Shown here: positions 35,745-48,494 of the stretch, piece by piece
Numbering within the stretch: position 1 is the stretch's first letter
Layout of the letters: each line of letters starts with the position of its first letter
DNA from: Ilex aquifolium
Taxonomy: Eukaryota; Streptophyta; Magnoliopsida; Aquifoliales; Aquifoliaceae
Length of the DNA: 64,000 nt
Reading direction: 5' to 3'
Assembly (NCBI GenBank): GCA_951799425.1
Contig: OX637398.1
Coordinates: forward strand, 4,583,501 to 4,647,500
Translations under genes and position numbers: made by a program
Notes under the pieces: generated by a model
The model's database searches: none
What the model saw: the letters and a program-made list of their open reading frames with translations, nothing else
Told to the model about the DNA's origin: nothing

Positions 35745-36088
35745 TTTTAGTATATAAATTGTACTTAGTATATCAAGTTTTTGCTTATTGAAAGTTTGAA
35801 AAAAGTGAACGATAGACTACTTTATTCATACTTTGAAAATTGATTCTCGAACTCAAACACATGACGAAACCACTTGAGTTCAATACTTGCCATTGCTTTG
35901 AATTCGAGTCTTATGTTTTTAGTACATAAATTGTACTTAGTATATCAACTTTTTGCTTATTGCAAGTCTGAAAAAGATGAACGATAAACTACTTTATTCA
36001 TATTTTAGAAATTAATTCTTGAACTCAAATATATGACGAATCGCTTGAGTTCAATACTTGCCATTGCTTTGAATCCGATTCTTATGTT
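35745..36088. repeat. 172-bp tandem duplication
   Basis: Two adjacent units start at TTTTAGTA at 35745 and 35917. They share CAATACTTGCCATTGCTTTG and many other blocks, with roughly 10% mismatches by eye. Confidence 0.9.
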
Positions 36089-36524
36089 TTTATGTGCTGA
36101 ATTGTCATAGTTTACTGCACTAAGTAACTGGGAATTGAAAGGTTAAGTACACTAAAAAGAATGATGAGAAACTATAAAGATGATTCATGCATGTATGTGT
36201 ATGGGTCTCTAACCTAAGAAACTATTGTTTGGGATTAGGTTGAACCCGTTTTAATCATCACGAATATAATATCCACAATAGGTTCTTTCTTACAAGCCAA
36301 TTAATGTATTGAATAATTCAACTTTATCACATAGATAGTGCATGTAATCATATAAACCAGAACTGTCTAATCAATGAACAATCTCTTTACCTGAACTTTT
36401 GTAATAAATAAGCCTTAAATAAAGTGCTTTTGACCATCTTTTAAAGCCAATCTTTTCGAGCTTACCTAAGTTAATGGATATGAGTAAGATGGTGGTCATC
36501 TTTGCTTTTTTTTTTTTTTTTTTT

Positions 36525-36715
36525 TAAGGTGTATAGGTTTACGTCAATTATTCTTGAATTCAACAGTTGATCACCGTGACTTAAACTGAATTAGAATATG
36601 TTCTTAAAGGGATAAGAGTGATTAATCCTTGTGAAATGTAGGAAGAAATTAAACTTAAGACATTTTGTATTACCAAATGTCAAATTCAATCACTGAACCA
36701 CTCCTAAAGATTAGA
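36525..36715 (-). repeat. SINE-like copy (family 2)
   Basis: Read on the minus strand it starts with a tRNA-like GTGGTTCAGTGATTGAATTT segment and ends near a poly(A) stretch (poly(T) on the plus strand, 36508-36525). A related copy lies at about 54835-54975. Confidence 0.45.
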
Positions 36716-37349
36716 TGATAGTCTTGTTGAAATAGTCGTAATGTTATATATTGTTGAAATATATAAAATTTTGACTATTTCGTGTAACACTTGGTTTATG
36801 ACGAGACTGAGAGGGTGGTTTAACTGATAAATATTTTCATTATAATTAATAATATTTGAGAAATTAAACAATCCACAGTATCCACTAAACCAACTTGCAG
36901 CCCAGAAGTGCTTTTACACAATTTTTTGCAAAGCTTATTTAATTACAACATTGTAGAATAAGATGATACAACCCCAGATGGCTCATCAGTACAGAATTTT
37001 TCATGAATGCATAAAGAGTGTTTTTTAAGATGAATTTCAGTTTTATAGTTCACATCTAAATTCATTAACAATCAGAAATTCGATCCATTCTCATTTTAGC
37101 AACTCAACAAGTTAAATTTTAGCAAACTATACTTGAAGCTCCGAGTAATTCGATAAAAAAATCCACCAATTTCATCATGCATTTTACCCACAAATTAATT
37201 ATAACAAATTTTGATTTAATTTTAGATTATCAGTAAAAAATCTCAATTTATATCCAACTAAACATATTTAAATTCTGATTAACAAATTTAATCCATTCAC
37301 ACACCTAGGAGCACACCAGTTAAATTTTGGAGAGGAATTAAAAAGTATA

Positions 37350-37530
37350 AAGATAGAGAAAACACGAGTTGTAAATTTAAACGTTCTGAATTTGAATATT
37401 GGTAATTTTTTGAGGTCAGACTATGAAAAATTTATCCCTCAATACTCTAGTCTCGATGTGCATGACATGTCATTAATTGGACCGAATAAAAAATTATTCG
37501 AGATGCGTGTAAATTAGTTCAAAAATTCTT
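37350..37530 (+). repeat. SINE-like copy D (family 1)
   Basis: The order GAGTTGTAAATTTAAACG, B-box-like TGAATTTGAAT, GAGGTCAGACTATG and GATGCGTGTAAATTAG matches copy B in the opposite orientation. Confidence 0.55.
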
Positions 37531-38847
37531 GACCAAGGAGAAAAAAAAAAGAAAGAGAGATAGAGAAAGGAGTGGTTGAATGGGCAACATCAAATCCTTA
37601 TCTTCATCTCTCTCTCGAATAAAACAAACGGCCTCCCCCCTGTCTTGAGGTTTGGTAGTAGTCAGTTGGAGGATGACAGCTAAAAATTAAAACAAAAGGT
37701 ATATGGTTCCAACTAATATAATTAAAAACTACATATATATATACATAAGTAGTAATATTAAATCAATGCTGATTGGTTTATAGAGTTATGCAATATATAG
37801 TAAAAAAATCTGGGTCTGGACCTAACATATTCAGACCTTAGTAGTAGTTGTTTGAATAAATAGTAAAAGAGACAGGCAAGGGAATAAAGCCAAGAAATTC
37901 TCTATCTAGTGGACCAGCCACTACAAAAGATTATATCAAATATAGATGGGTATATGTAAAGGCAGTAAGTACTAATCTAGACTGTTTGATTTGACCACCA
38001 ACACACAAATAAAATATCAGGCAATGGAATTGTGAATCTTTCAACTGATTTGAAGCTCTGATAAAAAAAAAAAAAAAAACTGATTTGAGGCAATTTTGGT
38101 TTGTGTTTTGGAAACACTTTTCTTGCTTTAAAAAGTAATAAATAAATAAAAATAAATAAAGAAGTAACAAACACACATGGGTACAACCTTATTCAAATTT
38201 TTTTATTACTTTTATCAATTAAAATTTGAAGGTCGAAATTCATTTTTAATCCAGTATTTTCCTTGTACTGTCTGTAGGCTTCTCCCTAGAAGCTAGGTAA
38301 TGTGTTGCAGGAGCTAACGTGAGAAAATAGGACTGAACTTGGTCACGTTGTTTGTTACAATACAAGTGCACGAGGGGAGGGAGGAAAGAGAGGACGGTGA
38401 AGTGGTACGAACGATAGGCGCATGGAGGGGATGGGTGGGGTTGTTGGTGGGTTACGAATCCCAATAAGAGATGCTGTCTTTTTCGGTAATCTAAAAATAT
38501 ACATATTTTTATTATCAAATATATATAATATATGTGTGATAGCCCCAATAAAAATCTCAAATCTGTATATTATATCTTTTTTGTTTTGTTTATGGGGCAT
38601 TATTTTATTATAATGCGTTATAGCTGGCATACCCCAACCCCCCCTCTCCCTCTGATGTGAACTCTCCTTTTCTTTATCTCTTTGACGGTTCAAAAGCAGA
38701 CAGCTACAGATTCCTATCCAAAAAAATAATTAATGCTTAATAGTTTGTGATATTTTTATTAGAAAAATGTTATGTTTATAATTTTTTTTATTAATGAGAC
38801 CCGCTAATTCAATTATTCATACCATTCTTACAATTTATTAAAAAATA

Positions 38848-39372
38848 AGGCTAATCTCACTTTGTATCTTAAAAGCTATTTTGATTCTCAATTTATACCG
38901 TTAAACATTAAAAAATTTAATTTGTACTCCTAATATTATGAATTTATAATAATGTAAACCTAATTCAAATTGTCATTCAATTTTTTGGCATAAATTGAAA
39001 TATGTGATGTGCAAGTGTTCGGACATGAAAAATGAGGTATACCCATCACTGCATATTTTTATCTGCAATCAATTGGACATGGTTTTTGTGTATCGGAAAT
39101 AAAGTTTCATTAATCAAATAGAGACTAATTTTATGATGTGCAACTTACTTGAGACGTCAACAATCTATGAATTTATACATAAGTTAATGCTTGAAGTAAT
39201 TGTAATTCACGTACTTTAATTTAATTTATGACAAAAATCTAAACAAGAGTCTTAGCCATGTTCATATTATTACTAATTCATACCATTGATGGTGTAAATT
39301 AAAAATTTTAATGTTTGAAGATATAAATTAAGAATTAATACATTTTTCATGGTTTAAAGTGAGATTAGCCCT
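38848..39372. mobile_element. MITE with long inverted repeats
   Basis: The left end GGCTAATCTCACTTT at 38849 is the exact reverse complement of AAAGTGAGATTAGCC ending at 39370. Inverted similarity extends about 90 bp inward (CTCAATTTATACCGTTAAAC facing a related block near 39310). No transposase. The flanks are A-rich, so the target duplication and hence the superfamily are unclear. Confidence 0.75.
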
Positions 39373-39374
39373 AA

Positions 39375-40837
39375 AATATATTCCTAGGAAAATCTGTGGA
39401 CAAGAATAATGTTCATGAGAGACAATAGTAAAAATGGGTTTAGTATAATTTTTGAAAGTAATGAGGGATCCATTGAAAATATAAAAAACTTTCAATTAAG
39501 ATGTCATTGTATTAAAAAGTAAGAGACAATCGAAACTTCACATCATAGATTTTGATTAGATTTTGAATTGAATAGTTTTATAATTTTTTAAAATAAAAAT
39601 AAAAATAATTAAAATTAAAAAATAAGAAGAATGTAGAAATGACGTATTGCAGGGGTACAATGAAAATTTCAAAAACAAACAAAACGGCGTTATTGTAATT
39701 TTATGTAAACATAAAAAAGGATCTCGATAAGTGTGGTGAGTTTTGTAACGTCTTATGCAACGTCAAGTCAAAAACGACAAACTAGAATGGGGCCCATTTC
39801 AACTAACTTAATTATATGGCGCGAAAACGGGGGAAACAGGACATGACTCAGCTGGACTCCTTTGTCTGAGGTTGGACGTCATGCCGTTAGCCACGTGGCG
39901 CTTGTTCGATGCAGCAATGTGTTTTAGTGGAGTCCTCTAAAAGAATTTTTAAAAAATTGTATACGCCGCCCAATGACAACATATTGTTTTATAGACTTAT
40001 TTTCCACGTGCCCCAAATGCTTTCACCCAATAATGCATGAGAGAGAGAGAGAAACGCCTACTGCAATTTGAATTCAAATACGAGTTTTAAATTTAAACGT
40101 ATTAATTTTAAATTTTGATATTTTTTTTGGAGATAATTATAAAAAATTTATCTCTTATGAATATTTTAATTTCAGTGTGAATGTTATATTTTTGATCGGA
40201 TCGAAAAAAAAAGATTAAATAAAATATACATAAACTAATTTAAATACCCCCAACCGTTTGAACTAAAAAAATAGTAATCCGGACCTCATTGTGTTATTGG
40301 TCAGTGAAATTTTCTTCTAAAAAGTGTATTGAATTAGATAATCCAATCAAATGCAGCACACTGGAATATGGAGTACCTGAATTAAATATGATTTTCAAAC
40401 TAACTTTTAGTCTCGTGTTTCGAATGTTACATATGTTTATCCTGCCCAGACAAAATGCACTTAAATACCAGTTCAGTTTCATCAAAAATTATGATTAGTT
40501 TTGGGAATAGAATGGGCTCACATGTGGGTATTTTTATGTGGAAATTAAAAGCGATTATAATATGACAATTTGCTTTACTAATGAGTATAGTCGTAAATTT
40601 ATTATTAGGTCATTATGATATGCAATATTTTGTAAGTTGATTTAATAGACTCTTTTTTTTTCCTCCTATTTCGACCTTGAATTAATCACGCATATTTTGC
40701 TGTTAAAATTGCGTGATTGTTCTCCTTTTTCTTCTATTGTCTATCTCACATCTCTATTTCATTATTTTCTCTCTTATATCCCATTGTTACTCTCTCCTCT
40801 CTCTTCTGTTTCATTATTTCTCTCTCCTCTCTCCACC
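39375..40837. other. Gene-free spacer
   Basis: AT-rich sequence with one SINE-like copy near 40.1 kb. No coding region is supported. Confidence 0.5.
40075..40250 (+). repeat. SINE-like copy E (family 1)
   Basis: A degraded copy: GAGTTTTAAATTTAAACG, then the GAAAAATTTATCTC-like middle, and ATACATAAACTAATTT at the end. Confidence 0.45.
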
Positions 40838-41262
40838 TTTTTTTTTTTTTTTTGAAAAGATTATACTTTATTAACGTAAATCAAAGGCCAAAGCATCAAC
40901 AATAAAAGAGGGAGGAGATGGGCCCCAAACCTCCTGATCAGACATAGAACCGGCTGCTCGTGCAAGAACATGCGCCACCTGGTTCGCTGATCTTCTCACA
41001 AACACAAACTGACAACTACCAATATCCCTGGCAAGGGATTTACACTAATCAATTATTAAACCAAAATAAGATAAATCAGCCTGAGAACCTGTAATAGCTT
41101 GAATCACAGTCTGTGCATCAGATTCCAAGATCACGTTATTGAGTCCCAGTATCTTCAACCAACTCAACGCCTCACGAACACCAATAGCTTCAGCAATCGT
41201 AGCATCCAACGGACCAGCAACTATACCATTCTTGGCTGCCAACATAGATCCTTCAGCGTATT
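40838..41262 (-). pseudogene. LINE 3' fragment with RNase H domain
   Basis: Poly(T) at 40838-40853 is the poly(A) tail of a minus-strand LINE. Upstream of it on that strand lies an RNase H-type segment (GPLDATIAEAIGVREALSWL, then VILESDAQTVIQAI), an in-frame stop at 41045-41047, then VRRSANQVAHVLARAA, typical of the C-terminal RNase H of plant L1-type elements. The 5' part is missing beyond about 41262, as expected for a 5'-truncated insertion. No clear target duplication was found. Confidence 0.85.
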
Positions 41263-41631
41263 ATTCACTCTCACTTTTATTTACCAGTCTTTCTCTCTCC
41301 TATCTCTTCCAGTTTATATATATGTGTGTGTATGTATATTCATACACCAAAAAGATGACAATACTACCACAGTGACTCGGTGACAATTACACTAACACAA
41401 TAATACATCCACATTGACAGTCACAGTGACACATCAATACATTTACATTGACACAATAATAACCATAGGGACACAACCACGTTGACATAGTGGCAATCAC
41501 AATAACACAACTACATGTTCACAATGACACTATCACTATATATATTAGTCACTGTATGTGTATATATATAACAACTTTCTATAAATGAGAAAGATTTGCG
41601 TGGTAAGAGAAAAAATTATGTGGAGAGAGAT

Positions 41632-41633
41632 TT

Positions 41634-41675
<42 letters not shown>

Positions 41676-41676
41676 A
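41632..41676. repeat. (TG)n(AG)n microsatellite
   Basis: About fourteen TG repeats followed directly by about nine AG repeats. Confidence 0.9.
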
Positions 41677-42357
41677 AGATTTGCGTGAAGAATTTTAGGA
41701 CATGCACATATTTTTGGGTCTTATTTGCATGAAAAAAGGCTGGCAGCGCCTGAGTTTACAACACCTAGTCTTTTGACCTAAAAGAATAAAACATTGTACC
41801 GACCATAAAAAAACCCTATTATTATTGCTAATCAGGCTTCGAAGAAGAGTTTTAGGTTTATCTTGGACCTGCATGTATAATCTGAATAAGAAACATCAAT
41901 AAAACGAATCCAATCTCACCACTTTATCCCTAAACATGTCCTACTATACCTCAATAGTTTTTTTTTTCTACCTAAAATTCCACTTTATATGTTACTTTAA
42001 CTGTGTATTATATAACACAAAACTAACGACGATTCATGTGATGCACATAATTCATATTCTATTTAGATATTACCAATAATTACCCATCAAATCTTCATGT
42101 CACCACATGCAATTTATTCTAATCAAACTAATTACTAAGACGTTAAACTAATTTTTTTAGTATCAAACAAGTAGATAAATAGAAAATTAAAAAAAATTAA
42201 GAAAAGACTTCTCAAATGCCCCTCTTAAACTAAATAGATTTCCAGAAAAAAGTGTTGTATGATTGTATCTTTGAAAATGGATGAAGATATGAAGCTTATA
42301 TGTTTGGCAATACAATGATGCCATAAAAGGGTCGATGGCCATGACACTTTTGATTCA

Positions 42358-42470
42358 AGTTAATTTATGTGTATCTTGCTTAATTCTCTCTTCAGTTCAG
42401 TTAAAAATAGACTATTCACACCGAAATTAAGATATTCATGAGAAATAAACCCCTCAACATCAAACTTTTA
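42358..42470 (-). repeat. SINE-like copy F (family 1, partial)
   Basis: It retains the terminal TTAATTTATGTGTATCTTGC / TAATTCTCTCTTCAG block and the ATTCATGAGAAATAAACC middle of copy B. The B-box end is missing. Confidence 0.45.
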
Positions 42471-42611
42471 GGCAAGTGAGTTGCCTAAATCATATTTTTT
42501 TATATTGTTTCATTTTTCTCAAGTGTCTATATTAATTCCTTAACTAAGAGATATAAATGAAACAATAACAAGAGTGTCAATTTCTTACTTTGATTTAACT
42601 CCCATTGACAG

Positions 42612-43461
42612 TAGGGGTGGCAAATGGGTGAGTTGGATTGGTTATGAGTTGGGTTAAATTGGACTGGGCTAAAATAAATTCAGTTCATTTTTCACTCACC
42701 TAGTAAATGGGTTATAATGGATTTGGTTTATATCGGGTTGGATTAAACCGATTAACCCATAAAATAATTAAAATTCTTAATAAACACATTAGTACACCAA
42801 AACACACACACACACATATTAGTAGTACACTAAAATACAAACATGCACACACACTAATACACCAAAACACACACAAACTAATACATTAAAAATATACACA
42901 CTAATACACTAAAATACACACTAATACAACAAAAATACACACACATATACTAACACAAAAATTAAAACACATTTAATAAAAAAAAATACACACATAATGG
43001 GTCGGGGTCAATTGTGGGCTATGGGTTGGTTCGTGGGTCATGGGTTATGGGTAAACCCATGGGTCGGTCGACCCATGGGTTATGGTCAACCCATGGGGTC
43101 GTGGGTTATGGTTCAACCCGTGGGTCATGGGTTGTGTATTAGTGTGTCTATTTTTTGTGTACTAGGGTGTGTATGTTTTGGTGTATTAGTGCATATGTGT
43201 GTATTTTTTTGTGTAATAATGTGTGTATTTTTTGGTATATTAGTATATTTATTTAATTTTATTACTTGTTTTATTTAATAAAAAAATAAATACTCAACCA
43301 AATGGGTACCCATTTGTAATCCATATTAACCCACTTAATTAAAATAAATCATATTACCCAACTCATTTAGAACCCATATTAATTAATATAGGTACCCAAC
43401 CTATTTATTTATAGACGGGTTGGGCAGATTAACAGGTAATGAGTTAAGATTGTTGCCTCTA
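42612..43461. mobile_element. hAT-like foldback MITE with CA/GT-rich arms
   Basis: It begins TAGGGGTGGCAA and ends with the diverged complement TTGCCTCTA. The 8-bp flanks ATTGACAG (42604-42611) and ATTGATTG (43462-43469) agree at 6 of 8 positions, fitting a hAT-size target duplication. The left half is CA-rich (ACACACAC, ACTAATACACCAAAA) and the right half is its GT-rich complement (TGTGTATTTTTTGGTATATTAG), so the whole can fold on itself. The centre holds repeated ACCCATGGGT motifs, including an 11-bp palindromic arm pair around GGTC near 43055-43080. No transposase; the open frames inside are repeat translations. Confidence 0.65.
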
Positions 43462-43540
43462 ATTGATTGTGAAAAATCCTACAAGGAAGCTCTATGGTGG
43501 GGTAATAACCGTCAAAACTATATAGAACAATTTTGATGGA

Positions 43541-46265
43541 TTTTTTTTTTTGATCAAAGCAAACAAAGTAAAAATTTCATTAAGTAGGAAAATTGATGTT
43601 ACAATCAGTCAAAAGTAAAGCCGTAAGCTCAGGGGGGGAGCCTAACCAATTCAAGGGGAGCGAATTGTTTAACATAGTGGCTGCCACCCAATGAGCAGCC
43701 TTATTACAGGCTCTAGGCTTGTGTAAGAAGCTAATGTTATATGACATAGCATAATGTTTAATATCTTTAATGATAACTCTAATTTCCCATGGGGAACGTC
43801 TTCGTTGGAGCTAAGCTTGATAACATTTCTAATCAGTTGGGTTTCAGCAAGGAGGCAGGCTTGTCTCACTACCTCTGCTTCAGAAAAAATGCTAGACACA
43901 GTTGGGATGGATTTTGCACTGCCAAACTCAAGTTTTCCCCTCTCCTTACAAATCACCACTCCACATGCAGCCTTGGCAGAAGCAGATTTGAATGCTCCAT
44001 CACAAAAAATAAGAAAACCAGTATCGATCGCTAGTGATCCCTCATGCCTCGCCATTGATGGATCTCTTTGTTCCCTGGATACTTCAAACTCACCAATTCT
44101 AAGCTGCTCTTTCCACATGGCTTGTGCGCGGATGACAGTGACATGAGCATTAACCTCCTCCATGTTAAAGATGAAGTGATTCCTAGCCTTCCAGATTACC
44201 CATCCCACAATAGCCATTTTTCCCAACAAATCAAGTCTGCCTTGAGACTCCTTCACCAACTGTAAGAGCATTGACGACCTTTGGGCCACTGACATAAAGG
44301 ATGATTCTTCCCATTATATATTGAGGTCCATTCCAAATCAAACTCTCTTGGTCCATTCACACTCAAACAGAATGTGCTCAGTGGACTCCGGAGCCATCAA
44401 ACAAATCTGGCAAAGGGATGACGGGGCACTCCTCCTCTTAAACAGGTTTTCCCTTGTGGCTAGAATGTTCAAACAGGTTTTCCACCAAAAATGCCTAATT
44501 TTAGGAACCACCTTCATGCTCCAGATGGACTGCCACAACTTGGGGTGAGGGGAGAAGGAGGAGCTAACCTCTGACTGACCTAAGGCTGGTTTGCTTCCTA
44601 GTCTGTATCCAGACCTGACTGTGTAGACTCCCTTGCTATTGGGCCACCAAATTCTCCTGTCCCTTCCCCCTCTGACTGGCAATGGGATAGCATGAATAAC
44701 TTTCATCTCCTCCCTATAAATCACACTGCTCATAATAGAGGTATTCCAACCTCTGGAGTTCACCATAATGATATCCTCAACCTTAGAAATAGAAAAGTCT
44801 TGGGGTTTTGGAGAATGGATTGCCTGGCTTGAAAGGAGGAGAATTCATTTATCCTCCCAGAAATTTACATCTCTTCCATCTTCTATTTGCCACATGAAAC
44901 CTTTCTTTAACAGCTCTCTCCCATGGAGCAGACTACTCCAGACCCATGATGGTCTAGTTTCACGTTTCGCCTTTATCAGGTCCTCGTTAGAAAAATAGAT
45001 TGCCTCCATAAATTTAGCCCAGAAAGAGTCAGGCTGGTGGATCAACCTCCAGCATTTTTTTGCCAAGAGGGCTTGATTTAGCAGCTTGAAATCCTTGAAG
45101 CCCATCCCCCCCCCCCCCCCCCCCAAAAAAAAACCTTAGCCTCTGTCATTTTATCTCATTTCTTCCAACAGATTTCCCTCATGTCCTCACTCCTTTTCCA
45201 CCAAAAGTTCCTTGCATAGAAATTCAATTTATCACAAATTTTTTTTGGAAATTCCACCACTGACATGGCATAGTTAGGAATAGCCTGAATCACTGCCTTA
45301 ATCAACACCTCTTTACCTGACTGTGAGAGACAACAACATTTCCATCCCTGAATTTTTTTGCTACTCTTTCAAGTAGATAACTAAAAACCTCTTTCTTGGA
45401 TCTTCCCCAAACAGTAGGAATTCCCAAATACTTCACACAGTGAGGGAGGGCCTGCATCCCCATAAGTTGGCAATAAAAACTCTTTTGTTCTTCAATGGTG
45501 TTGCTAGAGAAGATAATCTCAGATTTTTGATAGTTTGCACATTGCCCAGATGCCTCACAATAACTTTGTAGAATCCTCAGGAGCTCCACAACACCCCCCC
45601 TCTTTTGCTTTGATGAAAAACAAGGAGTCATCAGCGAAAAATGGGTGTGAAATGGCAGGGCTTCTTCTCTTGATTTTAATCCCCGTCAGTTGTCCCCTTT
45701 CAACTCCTTTTTGAAGCATTGCCGAGAGAATGTCTGCAATCAGAATGAACAGATACGAAGAAAGTGGGTATCCTTGCCTAATTCCCCTCTGTGGCTTAAC
45801 TTCCCCAATTCTCACCCCATTCAAAACAAATTGAAAAGAAACAGAACTAACACACTACATAATGAGGTGAACCTAGCGACTGTCAAAACCCAACTTGATC
45901 ATTGTTGCTTCCAAAAAGTCACACTCCACTCTATCATAGGCTTTGCTAATGCCTATTTTGATTGCAATTTCTGGAATTCTGCCTCTTTTCTTTCCTTTAA
46001 GATGATGAAACACTTCATTCGCAATGGCTATGCAATCATGAATCTGTCTATTAGGAACAAATGCAGCCTGATTTGGGGAGACTATAGAACCTATCATTCA
46101 TTTCATTCTGTTTACCATGACCTTTGATATCACCTTGTACAAAAAGTTACACAAAGCAATCGGCCTAAATTGTGAGATGAATTCAATCGTAGCTTCCTTA
46201 GGGATGAGGACAACGTTAGTGTGATTCAGTTCCCTAATCATTTGGCCTTCTTCAATTTGATGGAT
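43541..46265 (-). pseudogene. 5'-truncated L1-type LINE (reverse transcriptase, zf-RVT, RNase H)
   Basis: Poly(T) at 43541-43551 marks the 3' tail of a minus-strand element. Reading upstream to downstream on that strand: reverse-transcriptase fingers (LIPKE, FRPIALCN, then SPNQAAFVPNRQIHD at about 46080); palm with GIRQGYPLSSYLF and the catalytic FADDS at about 45620-45790; LGIPTVWGRSKKE; a zf-RVT region (YTVRSGYR, PKIRHFWWK, CQICLMAPESTEHILFECEW at 44338-44766); and RNase H (FCDGAFK, SSIFSEAEVVRQA at 43669-44295). Frames are broken by stops and shifts, and a C19-A9 tract interrupts it at 45106. No ORF1 or endonuclease is present; the 5' edge near 46265 is approximate. Confidence 0.93.
45106..45133. 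repeat. Poly(C)-poly(A) compound tract inside the LINE
   Basis: Nineteen C followed by nine A, breaking the LINE reading frame just upstream of its GMGFKDFKL motif. Confidence 0.9.
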
Positions 46266-48134
46266 TGTAAACCACAAATATCTGAACTGTTTTGGTGTAC
46301 TGTTCTGTATGATTAGTTGAGCTCATAGAAGTCTCGTTGCTGTTTTTCACAACCATATAACAATGGGATGAATAAAATTATGTGCACTAAAATATGTATC
46401 AAAATTATTTGTAGTTGTTGGATCAATGATAAAACTAATTGATCTAACGATTCTTGATAATTTGGTGCACAATATTGACTTGCACAACATTGCACTAATG
46501 GGATACATGGACAATTCTATAATATTCAAAAAAGAAAAATGGTATCGTACTGTCATTTATTATTTTTGTATATATTTTTTATTATTTTTACACAAAAAAC
46601 AATAAATTAGTGACAAAAATTATACTTTTTTTATCGTAAAATAATTCTAAATTATAAAAATGTTCATTAAAATAATAAAATTTAAAGGTATAGTACCTAA
46701 ATCTTTCGGAATCCAGAAGAGCTAGCATGTCTTAACAAGCCACTTTGTGGTGGCCCTTGAAGCAACCAAAAAGTAGTAACTAATTCAATTATGATAGCCT
46801 GCACGGCTCTGTTTTTTTCCTACCCACTTTCTGTACAGTACTGAGCATGTTTGTACGGATTTGATTCAAGATTAAAATCACATACATAATATCCGTATGA
46901 AGATATTTCCTTTCGTGATCATCTTGAAAGGGTCTCTCGTCTAAAAAAAAAAACAAGAGAGAGAAAATTTTATGGCGGAATTCAAAGTTTGAAAGTTAAA
47001 AAATTAAATATCAATGCCTGAAGTATAAAGGATTTCAAGAGAGATTAAGTGCTCCTTTTTAGTATTTAGAACGTGTAGTTGAACTTATTGATTCATTCTA
47101 GTTTTTGTAACTAGTTTCAAGTTGTCAAAGATTATTTTATTTATAGAATAGGTTTATAGATGAAGCAGACTTTCTGAGTATTACTTCATGTGATTTTTTT
47201 GGGCGTGTTTTGAACTTCATTGTATATCTTATTCTTTTGATTTAATAAACTTATTTATCTTTTGAAAAAAAATATCCATATGAAAATATCTTTGAGTTAT
47301 TATCTGAAGATTTCAAATTTAATTCTTGAATTTTTTTTTTTTGGTTTGAACTATCTTGAAAAAGAATTTGAAGTTTTATTAGAAATGCTTGATTTAGTAT
47401 CTCAAAAATTTTAGTTCTTAATGCGTGTTAGAAACAAAATTAACAAATAAAAGGTGAAAACAAAGAAATTTTGTTAGATTTTTCATTGATAAGATTATAA
47501 GACTCTTAATCATGTTTATTATCCTTCTCGAAAACGAACTTCTCTTTGTTCAAAAAGTTGGACATGACCACTAGACTGATTTGACGTGGGTGTCATAATC
47601 TAAAAGTTAGTACCAAAGTCTTAATTTGGTTAAAATACTGACTTAATTAATGTGAAGAAACCTCCTCGACCCTTCACTGTCACGTGAGTTGAGAGTTATT
47701 CCACCAAAATTCAAAGTATGTTGGCTATTAGGATAAACATGCACCGCCCAATGACATAAATGCCCCTTGGATCTCTCACAACCTAGACATGGATAAGTAC
47801 GTGTTGAAAAAACAAATATTAGGAATAACAATTACACCACGTAACATAATCGTTCAATAATAAATAAATAAATAGACAAATAAATCTCATTTTTTTGATA
47901 CGACAGATGGTTTGTTATTTGAACAGTGAGTTTCATTGTACCTAAATTTTTATTGAATAATTATATCACATAATAATATTAATTTATATAATTATTACAC
48001 TCAATACTTACTCCCTTATCCATATCTACGTGTTGGAAGGGAGAGAGAGAGAGAGGAAGGAACTGGGGGGTTGGGTTGGGTTTGAATTTTTAATTTTCTG
48101 AGATTCCCTCTGCTGCAGTGGAGGACACAGGACG

Positions 48135-48155
48135 CACGTGTGTCCAAAGCACGTG
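48135..48155. promoter_or_regulatory. Two G-box (CACGTG) motifs
   Basis: CACGTG occurs at 48135-48140 and 48150-48155, 15 bp apart, and two AACGGTTA-like MYB sites follow at about 48182 and 48224. These would be bZIP/bHLH and MYB sites if this is a promoter, but no downstream gene is evident on either strand. Confidence 0.3.
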
Positions 48156-48494
48156 ACGAAGTTCCCTTTCGAACATGGCCGTAACGGTTAAGAGAATGAG
48201 ACACGAACAGCTGTCTCGTTGGGAACGGTTACAAAAGCTTTTTAAGTACATCTCTATCTTTTTTTTTTTTCTTCTTTTTCTTTTTGTTGCTTTCCTCCTC
48301 TACTTTTCCGTTTTTTCTGTTTCTCTCCCCTAAACTTATTTTGTCATGGTTGTGGCATACAGGTGTATGTAAAGCATGAAGCAAATAACTTCTAACGGGA
48401 GCGAAGTATGTAGATTTTGATGGGATATTTTTAATTTTAAATTTGATAAAATATTAATGTGGCCGACTAATAATAATATTTTTTTAATGATCAG

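Larger units (their letters stand above)
35065..38845. other. Gene-free AT-rich spacer
   Basis: No coding region is supported. It contains a 172-bp tandem duplication, one copy each of two SINE-like families, poly(T) at about 36508-36525 and a short TA repeat near 37735. Confidence 0.55.
41263..42611. other. Gene-free spacer with microsatellites
   Basis: It contains ACA-rich near-repeats (about 41360-41530) with recurring GTGACA/TTGACA words, a GT/GA microsatellite and a partial SINE-like copy. No coding region is supported. Confidence 0.55.

Noticed and set aside
41360..41530. Regularly recurring GACA/CACA words that could suggest a CRISPR-like array
   Set aside because: There is no constant repeat with unique spacers; this is eukaryotic low-complexity sequence.
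42997..43278. 93-codon frame of Gly/Trp/Val-rich repeats
   Set aside because: It is the translation of the ATGGGT repeats and GT-rich arm of the foldback element.
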